Assembly: GCA_948330435.1 (NCBI GenBank)
Contig: CAOJBY010000032.1
Span: 1-37,008, forward strand
Direction: 5' to 3'
Source: an uncultured Lachnoclostridium sp.
GTDB taxonomy: Bacteria; Bacillota; Clostridia; Lachnospirales; Lachnospiraceae
DNA: 37,008 nt
The notes beneath the pieces are model-generated. The model was not told the origin of the DNA. It searched no databases and worked only from the letters and a program-made list of their open reading frames with translations. The position numbers and the translations under genes are program-made. Below are positions 31,461-37,008 of the stretch, one piece after another (the first letter of the stretch is position 1; each line of letters begins with the position of its first letter).

Positions 31461-32201
31461 TTATCCTGCCGAACCCTGAAGCAGTTCCAGCAATTCTTTC
31501 AATTCCTTATCTGTCACTTTCCGCCAGGTGCCCGGACGCATACCCTTTAATTCAATATTCAGAACCCGAATCCGTTTTAAATGGGTGACCCGGTATCCCA
31601 GGGCCTCACACATACGCCGGATCTGCCGGTTAAGCCCCTGGGTCAAAATAATGCGGAAACTGTATTTGCCAAGCTTCTCTACCTGGCAAGGCCTTGTCAT
31701 GGCATCAAGAAGCACCTCGCCCCTTTCCTCCTTGCGGATACGGACACCCTTTGACATCTGTTCCAAAAACCCAGCCGTCACCGGCTTATGGACAGTAACC
31801 AAATATTCTTTTTCGTGATAATTGGCGGCACGCATCATTTTGTTCACAAGGCTGCCTATGTTGGTCATTAAAATCAGCCCTTCGGAATCCTTGTCAAGCC
31901 GTCCAATGGGGTAGATTCGAGTCGGATAACCCACATAGTCCACAATATTGCACTTCTCTCTCCGATCCGTCGTGCAGATTACACCGGGCGGCTTATAAAC
32001 CGCCAGAAGCACCTCCTCCTCTTGCCCCATGGAAATCACTTTCTTACCCACCTTGATCTCCTGATCCGGACGTACACGCATACCCGTCTCGGCTTTCCTG
32101 CCGTCTACGGTGATACGGCCCTCCTCGATCATTCTGTCCGCTTCCCGCCGGGAGCATACTCCTGCTTCACTTAAAAATTTATTTAAACGAATTTCTTCCA
32201 T
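31461..32201 (-). CDS. 23S rRNA pseudouridine synthase, RluB/RluF family
   Basis: A 246-residue RsuA/RluB-family enzyme. An N-terminal S4 RNA-binding domain (IRLNKFLSEAGVCSRREADRMIEEGRITVDG) is followed by the catalytic domain with Asp in GRLDKDSEGLILMTN and RQIRRMCEALGYRVTHLKRIRV. It isomerises a uridine in 23S rRNA; the RluF-like N-terminus suggests the 2604-type site but does not prove it. The open frame extends to 32447, but that part is read-through of the family B palindrome; the S4 start MEEIRLNKFL at 32201 with AAAGGGTCACATCAT upstream is right. First gene of the unit rlu-ligA-HAD. Confidence 0.93.
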   Translation of the reverse strand: MEEIRLNKFLSEAGVCSRREADRMIEEGRITVDGRKAETGMRVRPDQEIKVGKKVISMGQEEEVLLAVYKPPGVICTTDRREKCNIVDYVGYPTRIYPIGRLDKDSEGLILMTNIGSLVNKMMRAANYHEKEYLVTVHKPVTAGFLEQMSKGVRIRKEERGEVLLDAMTRPCQVEKLGKYSFRIILTQGLNRQIRRMCEALGYRVTHLKRIRVLNIELKGMRPGTWRKVTDKELKELLELLQGSAG

Positions 32202-32295
32202 ATGATGTGACCCTTTCCTTTTAATGAACTTAATTATAGATGATCTTGAATGGAGTTGCAAGAAAATTGAAGAAAGACGAGCTCTGCCCAAAAAT

Positions 32296-32499
32296 AAGCA
32301 GCTCTCGGGGCTGTCGGGAAATAAAACAGAAGACTTTTCTGATATCCAGTGTCCGGCTATTTGCGAACAGGCTGTTTGATATGGGCGGATATTGCTTTGG
32401 CAATGTCCGTCCAGAGCAGACAGAATGTACGCAAATCGTCCGAACACAGGATACAGAAATGGCTGATGTTTTATTTCCCGACAGCCCCGAGAGCTGCTT
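32296..32499. repeat. Dispersed palindromic element, family B, copy 2, with perfect 32-bp inverted ends
   Basis: Positions 32296-32327 and 32468-32499 are perfect inverted repeats of 32 bp. Inside, ATCC.GTGT...ATTTGCG pairs with CGCAAAT...ACAC.GGAT, and CGGATATTGC-TTTG-GCAATGTCCG forms the tip, so nearly all of the 204 bp is one long hairpin. The core is shared with 23056-23169. It fills most of the gene-free stretch 32202-32550. No open frame for a transposase is inside. Confidence 0.9.
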
Positions 32500-32550
32500 T
32501 CATGAATATTTTAAAGAATATGGGGTTCAGAAAATGGCTGGTTTTAAATC

Positions 32551-33120
32551 TCAATATTCATAATTAATTCCGGTAATCCGAAGCTCCCCATTTACCATTC
32601 CAAAGGTAATGCTGGCACTCCCCTCCGTATCATAGTCCATCAAGGTAAAGCCGGCCATACTGGGCGACAGATCCTGAACGTCCGCTTTCTCAATTGATCT
32701 CTGCATTCCCTCCGAAATCACCCGATCCGAACCAAGCTCCAAAAACGCTTCCCTTGTCTCCACTACATCCACACCTTCCAGGCCCACATAAACCGGAAAA
32801 CCTGTCAAATCCGCAAGCTTCTCCAAATCCTTTTCTGCCACAGCCTCCTTAATCGAAGCCGCATAAGCAAAAACCTCTTCCATATCCGCATCAAAGTTAT
32901 CCAAATCACTGTCTGGTTCCGATGCTCCCTCCTCCGGATTCTCCGGCTCAGATCCTGTTTCATCCTCCGGCAAGATCTCCGATTCATCTGTTCCCGTCTC
33001 CTCATTCTCCTGCTCTACGACTGCCGGAACATCCTCTTCCTTTGTCTTTTGGGTCTGGCAAGCTGTCAGTCCCAATATTGATATCATCACTACCAGTAAA
33101 ATAAATCCTCTTCTTTTCAT
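32551..33120 (-). CDS. Predicted lipoprotein of unknown function (189 aa)
   Basis: A 189-residue secreted lipoprotein. Signal peptide MKRRGFILLVVMISILGLTAC with Cys21. Residues 25-75 are a very acidic Glu/Asp/Pro linker. The folded part (about 78-189) starts with DADMEEVFAYAASIKEAVAEKDLEKLADLTGFPVYV and ends with a beta segment SITFGMVNGELRITGINYEY; this helix-then-sheet order resembles NTF2-like small domains, but I cannot assign a family. It is encoded 61 bases after the RsiV-like gene on the same strand and may be in its regulon. Function unknown. Confidence 0.8.
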   Translation of the reverse strand: MKRRGFILLVVMISILGLTACQTQKTKEEDVPAVVEQENEETGTDESEILPEDETGSEPENPEEGASEPDSDLDNFDADMEEVFAYAASIKEAVAEKDLEKLADLTGFPVYVGLEGVDVVETREAFLELGSDRVISEGMQRSIEKADVQDLSPSMAGFTLMDYDTEGSASITFGMVNGELRITGINYEY

Positions 33121-33181
33121 GTTTTTTATCCTTTCTTAATCTATCGGCGTTTTTTCTAAAATGATACTTATACGGCGTTTT

Positions 33182-34045
33182 TTATAATGCAATCTCAAAC
33201 TCCACTTCACCCATGGCACCAGGTGCAATGGCATATTTCTCAAATACAATTACCGGATTTCCGTTTTCATTTACATAAAAACTCTGATCTGCTTCAATCG
33301 TCTCAAATCCGCCCTCCTCAGAAGTAAAGAAAGTCTCGCCATTTTGCATTCTCTCATCTATCTGGGCACGGATGCTTTCATTGGCTTTCTCCACATAGTC
33401 CTGTCCAAGAAAATCCTCAAGCGTCAGAAATTCATTGTTCTTCAAGTCCAGATTGTAATATCTGGTCTCGGCGTAAGCACTCGTCCAGCTCTCGGTTCCC
33501 TTTACGGTGAAAGAGAGTACATCCTCTGTCTGATTTTTAATCTCATACCACACGTCTATGCGAATGTCATGCTCTTCCCACTCTTCCTGGGTCCCGCCGG
33601 TTTCCAGAAATGCTTCTTTATACTCCTCCGCCCTTTTCACGGCTTCACTCTCGTACTGTACTGTCATTCTTTCAATCTGTGCATTGACCTCATCTGACAA
33701 TTGCTGACCGTCTCCGCCCAAATCCACTCCGGGAATCTTAGCTGAAATATGCAAATCGTCATTTGCTTTTTCATAGGAGCGTACTGTAAGAATTCGTGCA
33801 AGCTCCCCAATAACCGGCAGCTTCTGAGCCTCCATTGCAAAAGCCTCATTGGTGTTCAAGCCCACCGTTGTCACTACCGTAAATGCCGCCGCTATTCCCG
33901 CAGCCCACTGATACACTCTTTTCCTCCTGCTTCGTGTAAGACGTTTTACTCTCTTTTTTCGGGAAATATCAATGGCTTCCTGTACTTTCCCTGCCAATTC
34001 CTCCGGAATCACAATGTTCTCGTAGGTTTCTTTACTCTTTTCCAA
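33182..34045 (-). CDS. RsiV-like membrane anti-sigma factor (DUF3298)
   Basis: A 287-residue single-pass membrane protein. Residues 1-45 are cytoplasmic and very basic (SRKKRVKRLTRSRRKRVYQW) with the short sigma-binding N-terminus, a membrane helix is at about 47-66, and the extracellular part ends in a DUF3298-type domain (NNEFLTLEDFLGQDYVEKANESIRAQI to the end), as in RsiV. RsiV proteins hold SigV inactive until lysozyme binds and signal peptidase cuts them. Start is TTG at 34045, 9 bases after GGAGGG, which itself overlaps the end of the sigma gene. Paired with the sigma gene by a 5-base gap. Identity as RsiV-type is fairly sure; lysozyme as signal is inferred. Confidence 0.85.
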   Translation of the reverse strand: MEKSKETYENIVIPEELAGKVQEAIDISRKKRVKRLTRSRRKRVYQWAAGIAAAFTVVTTVGLNTNEAFAMEAQKLPVIGELARILTVRSYEKANDDLHISAKIPGVDLGGDGQQLSDEVNAQIERMTVQYESEAVKRAEEYKEAFLETGGTQEEWEEHDIRIDVWYEIKNQTEDVLSFTVKGTESWTSAYAETRYYNLDLKNNEFLTLEDFLGQDYVEKANESIRAQIDERMQNGETFFTSEEGGFETIEADQSFYVNENGNPVIVFEKYAIAPGAMGEVEFEIAL

Positions 34046-34050
34046 CTGTT

Positions 34051-34533
34051 TTATCCCTCCATTTCCACACGCAGAGCCTTAAGGCCCCGATAAAGCTTCG
34101 CCTTTACCGTATTCAGGTTAAGTTCCAAAGCTTCTGCTATCTCCTGCAACGACAATTCCTCATAAAACCGAAGCCGGATAATATTCTGCACCACCGTAGG
34201 AAGCCCTTGGATCCGTTCATACAAATCCTCCTGGTCCGCATACTCCGGATCACATACATACATTTCCTCATCAAGCGGTTCCTCCAGCAGAAGCTCCTTT
34301 CTGTTTTTTCTCAGAAAGGTCATACTCTCATTCATCAATATACGGTAAATCCAGGTCTTTACCGCATTGATATTGCGAAGTCCGGCTGCATTCTCCAAGG
34401 CCTTGCATATGGTATTCTGCACCACATCCATGGCATCCTGCTCATTCCGAACACTCGAATAGCCCAGACGGTAAAGCTTGTTCTGATTGGCCAAAATGTA
34501 TTCTACGATTTCTTCAAAATAATCCTGCTGCAT
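34051..34533 (-). CDS. ECF RNA polymerase sigma factor, SigV-like
   Basis: A 160-residue ECF sigma factor with only regions 2 and 4. Region 2 is RLGYSSVRNEQDAMDVVQNTICKALENA...AVKTWIYRILMNESM, region 4 is RFYEELSLQEIAEALELNLNTVKAKLYRGLKAL. It directs RNA polymerase to stress genes, typically cell-wall modification genes when paired with an RsiV-type anti-sigma. The AGGAGGTAAAAA site gives a clear ATG. Autoregulation is usual, but I could not find a convincing ECF-type promoter in 34534-34688. Confidence 0.92.
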   Translation of the reverse strand: MQQDYFEEIVEYILANQNKLYRLGYSSVRNEQDAMDVVQNTICKALENAAGLRNINAVKTWIYRILMNESMTFLRKNRKELLLEEPLDEEMYVCDPEYADQEDLYERIQGLPTVVQNIIRLRFYEELSLQEIAEALELNLNTVKAKLYRGLKALRVEMEG

Positions 34534-34688
34534 TTTTTACCTCCTAACCACGCAGCCTTTGCCAGTGTAAAGCTCCCGTTGTCTCATTGGTTTATAAAAA
34601 AGCTTTTTTATCCTTTCATATAATAGATCAGTAAGTAAGCAGAAAAGTTGCAAATATTAATAAAAAAATCCATTTTATTTTTCTTTAT

Positions 34689-34717
34689 AAAAAAGGATGC
34701 CGCAAAATAAGGCATCC
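34689..34717 (-). terminator. Intrinsic terminator of the chemoreceptor gene
   Basis: GGATGCC (34695-34701) and GGCATCC (34711-34717) form a 7-bp stem with a 9-base loop; on the minus strand six T follow (34689-34694). Confidence 0.85.
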
Positions 34718-34782
34718 CCTTTTATCTAAGATTATTTTATTTTCGTGTGCTCACTGGTAAAATAAATCCGCTTCTACATCAA

Positions 34783-36786
34783 CTAATTCTTCAGCCGGAA
34801 CCTGGACACCAGTTCCTTAAGCATGGAAGCCTGGCCGGACAGCTCCTCGCTGGCTGCAGCACTGGCTTCTGCCGTCGCCACATTGGTCTGGACAACCGTA
34901 GAAATCTGCTCGATCCCGTGGGTAATCTCTGTGGCGTTGGTATCCTGCTCCCTTGTATAATCCGCAATTCCGTTGACAAGTCCACTCATCTTATCTGCGT
35001 CCTCCACTACAGTCAGCATAGACTTTGCCGTCTCCTGAGCCGCACGGACACCCTCCTCCATAGCGTCAACGGTCTGGCCTAAGAGAACGGTCGTCTCCTG
35101 AGCTGCCGCCGAGGATTTTCCTGCCAGATTCCGAACCTCATCGGCCACCACCGCAAAGCCCTTTCCGGCCGCACCGGCACGGGCAGCTTCCACGGCTGCA
35201 TTCAGTGCCAGAATATTGGTCTGGAACGAGATATCCTCAATGGTCTTTACAATCTGATGAATCTCTGCGGACTTATCACTGATTTTCTGGATAACTTCCG
35301 TCATATTCTGCATTTTTTCATTGCTGGAAAGAAGACCGCTCTTTACTTCCTCCGAAATGCGGCTGGCCTCCTGGGCACCCGTGGCAATCTTATGAACACT
35401 CTCCGATACAGCACTGATATGCCCGGCCAGGGTCTCCACCTCGGCCGCCTGCTCCGTAGAACCCTGAGACAGGGTGGTTGCTCCGTCGGATACCTGCTCC
35501 GCACCTGATGCAACATCTCTGGATGCGGCCCAAATCTTCCCCATGGTATGATTCAGCTCCCGGGAAATCTCACCTAAGGCAACCTTAATCTTTTCAAACT
35601 CACCCGTGTATTCCTTTTCCAGGGTAAATGCCAGATTTCCTGCGGCAATCTCCCGAAGCTTTTCTGAAATCTCATTAATATATCCCACATAATCCCGAAG
35701 TCTCAGGGTAACCCGGTTAAAATCATCTGCCAGCACACCCAGCTCGTCTCTGGAGTGATAATAAATCGTCTGCTCCAGTTCCCCCTCTGCAATCCGGGTA
35801 GCCGCCTGGCTCAGCTCCCTTACGGGTCTGCCGATAATACGCCGTACCTGAATCACCACCAGAAGAATCAGTACTACGATTGCCGCAAGTGCCACCAGCA
35901 GCATGCTTATGGTCAGTTGTAAAAGTTCTTCAAGAACCTCCGCCCGGGACACATAGGCCACTGCGGTCCAATTGCTGCCCGGAATGTTTTCCACCTGAAT
36001 ATATGTACCGTCATTGAGCGTCAGTCCCGTCTTTCCTGCCTGAATCTGCTCATCGGCATAAGCATACATGCCGCCATCGACTTCGCTCAGCTTCTTTCCG
36101 AGAATCTTGGCATCCTTATGGCCGATGATCGTGTCCGTCCGTGTATCCACCAAAAAGATTCCGCCTGTATTCTCAATCTGAACACCGCTTACGATCTCAG
36201 AAATAGAGTTCAGGTACACATCAGCCGCCGCAACGCCCCGCACCTTTCCGTCAGAAGTCTTGAGAACTCCCGAGGCACCTACCACATAGGACTGGCTGTC
36301 CTCATCAAAGTACACATCTCCCAATATAAAATCTTCCGACTTTAAACCATTCTGATACCAGCTTTTGGACAGTGCATCAAAGTCAGGACCCGGAACAAAG
36401 GACGCATGATACAGAGAGCCATCCGTCAGTGCAACATACAGCCCGGCAGGATATGCATTGTTCTGATCTACCGTATGTTTGATATACTCCGTCATTTCCG
36501 GAATATCCATATCCTCATATTCTATGGTATCCCTCTGTGTCTCCAGCATAGACAGAGTACCGTTCATCCATGCCCTGGTCTCCTGAATCATCTTGCCGGT
36601 AGTCGTCTGTAGCATCTCCTCGCTCTTATCCAGCAACGCCTGGGACATCTGTACATATACGACTCCCAGCAGCACCGCAATAGCAATGACAACGCTCACA
36701 ACAATCGCTGACACAAGCTTTCCTGTAATTCCCATTCCCCGCCGCTTTCTACCGGTTCGGGTCTCGTTTTCTTTTGCAGATTTCAT
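34783..36786 (-). CDS. Methyl-accepting chemotaxis protein with dCache sensor
   Basis: A 667-residue chemoreceptor. A basic N-terminus, first membrane helix (about 20-43, LVSAIVVSVVIAIAVLLGVVYV), a large extracytoplasmic dCache-type sensor (about 45-285, with WYQNGLKSEDFILGDVYFDEDSQSYVVGASGVLK), second membrane helix (about 290-315), HAMP (RPVRELSQAATRIAEGELEQ) and the cytoplasmic signalling coiled coil. The tip that contacts CheA/CheW is NAAVEAARAGAAGKGFAVVADEVRNLAGKSSAAAQET. It reports an unknown small ligand to the flagellar motor; no other chemotaxis gene is in the window. The open frame starts at 36810, but GGAGGGAATACGGAG places the ATG at 36786. Confidence 0.95.
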   Translation of the reverse strand: MKSAKENETRTGRKRRGMGITGKLVSAIVVSVVIAIAVLLGVVYVQMSQALLDKSEEMLQTTTGKMIQETRAWMNGTLSMLETQRDTIEYEDMDIPEMTEYIKHTVDQNNAYPAGLYVALTDGSLYHASFVPGPDFDALSKSWYQNGLKSEDFILGDVYFDEDSQSYVVGASGVLKTSDGKVRGVAAADVYLNSISEIVSGVQIENTGGIFLVDTRTDTIIGHKDAKILGKKLSEVDGGMYAYADEQIQAGKTGLTLNDGTYIQVENIPGSNWTAVAYVSRAEVLEELLQLTISMLLVALAAIVVLILLVVIQVRRIIGRPVRELSQAATRIAEGELEQTIYYHSRDELGVLADDFNRVTLRLRDYVGYINEISEKLREIAAGNLAFTLEKEYTGEFEKIKVALGEISRELNHTMGKIWAASRDVASGAEQVSDGATTLSQGSTEQAAEVETLAGHISAVSESVHKIATGAQEASRISEEVKSGLLSSNEKMQNMTEVIQKISDKSAEIHQIVKTIEDISFQTNILALNAAVEAARAGAAGKGFAVVADEVRNLAGKSSAAAQETTVLLGQTVDAMEEGVRAAQETAKSMLTVVEDADKMSGLVNGIADYTREQDTNATEITHGIEQISTVVQTNVATAEASAAASEELSGQASMLKELVSRFRLKN

Positions 36787-36836
36787 CTCCGTATTCCCTC
36801 CACAAATCATTTTCTCTCATCCCCCTTATAAGGGGC

Positions 36837-36867
36837 AATTTTCCAAAGATTCCTGCTCTGGAAAATT
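36837..36867 (-). other. Hairpin in the chemoreceptor leader
   Basis: AATTTTCCA (36837-36845) and TGGAAAATT (36859-36867) are a perfect 9-bp inverted repeat between promoter and gene. It resembles no riboswitch I know and could be an operator or a stability element. Confidence 0.45.
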
Positions 36868-36882
36868 ATTCAAATTATTTTT

Positions 36883-36911
36883 ATTTTACCAGTTAAAAAT
36901 AGGAACTGCAA
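36883..36911 (-). promoter_or_regulatory. Chemoreceptor gene promoter, with its -35 box inside a terminator arm
   Basis: On the minus strand TTGCAG (36906-36911) and TAAAAT (36883-36888) are 17 bases apart. The -35 hexamer is part of the descending arm of the terminator at 36898-36939. Confidence 0.6.
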
Positions 36912-36939
36912 GGCATTTTTATCGCCTTGCATCTCCAGT
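36898..36939 (-). terminator. Terminator of a minus-strand gene beyond the right edge
   Basis: On the minus strand AACTG...CAAGGC pairs with GCCTTG-CAGTT (6-base bulge on one side), followed by TCCTATTTTT. No coding region is visible in 36940-37008, so the gene it serves must end at or beyond the edge. Confidence 0.65.
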
Positions 36940-37008
36940 TACCATTATGGTTACAGTTCAGACGTGCGGCAGCGGAGCGGACAGACAGGATTTTCCATAT
37001 CGGTGTTC

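Noticed and set aside
32202..32447. Upstream extension of the pseudouridine synthase frame
   Set aside because: It reads through the family B palindrome; the S4 domain start and ribosome binding site place the start at 32201.
34534..34688. ECF-type autoregulatory promoter for the sigma gene (AAC near 34580 and CGT near 34555)
   Set aside because: The spacing between the candidate -35 and -10 is about 24 bases, too long for ECF promoters.

Overview
The window looks like chromosome of a gut-type Lachnospiraceae bacterium (Clostridia; a Blautia-like genome would fit, but I cannot fix the genus). Grounds: strong AGGAGG-type ribosome binding sites, TTGnnn-N17-TATAAT promoters, two CotF-like spore coat genes, a SigV/RsiV-type sigma/anti-sigma pair, a clostridial-type GlgA/GlgB pair and moderate GC. 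No rRNA, tRNA, CRISPR array or complete insertion sequence was seen.

Layout. 1-1050: an AT-rich abortive-infection (Abi_C-like) gene with its own promoter and terminator. 1309-5400: rpsB-tsf, two spore coat genes and glgA, all on the minus strand. 5514-15826: one long minus-strand carbohydrate operon in the order sugar isomerase, two-subunit transketolase, glycerol-kinase-like FGGY kinase, sugar-binding lipoprotein, DUF2291 lipoprotein, RbsA-type ATPase, RbsC-type permease, RbsD-type mutarotase. 15869-23031: a divergent plus-strand set with two LacI-family regulators, a beta-glucoside PTS EIIBCA, a GH1 6-phospho-beta-glucosidase and a cytoplasmic DUF4038/GH140-like (apiosidase-like) protein. 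23032-24900: an Rpn-family nuclease, dispersed palindromes and an internally deleted aldo/keto reductase remnant. 24889-36786: minus-strand genes for a small CxCxxC protein, an MscS channel, glgB, a Cof-type HAD phosphatase, a divergent LigA, an RluB/RluF-type pseudouridine synthase, a lipoprotein, RsiV/SigV-like proteins and a methyl-accepting chemotaxis protein.

The most interesting reading is that 5.5-23 kb is an apiose / apiosyl-glucoside utilisation locus. The minus operon has the exact enzyme classes needed for non-oxidative D-apiose breakdown (isomerase to D-apulose, kinase to apulose 4-phosphate, two-subunit transketolase to xylulose 5-phosphate plus dihydroxyacetone phosphate) plus an ABC importer. 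The divergent genes add a PTS, a phospho-beta-glucosidase and an apiosidase-like hydrolase without a signal peptide, as expected if a beta-linked apiosyl-glucose (the sugar of apiin-type plant flavonoids) is imported as a phosphate and cut inside the cell. The substrate is inferred, not proven.

The second notable theme is dispersed structured repeats. Family A has four intergenic copies of about 105 bp (7157, 14020, 15674, 28577) with a nested hairpin whose helices show compensatory base changes, and G.U-type exchanges that favour a minus-strand RNA. One copy is in the predicted 5' leader of the apiose-like operon. Family B has two palindromic copies (23056 and 32296), one bounded by a perfect 32-bp inverted repeat.
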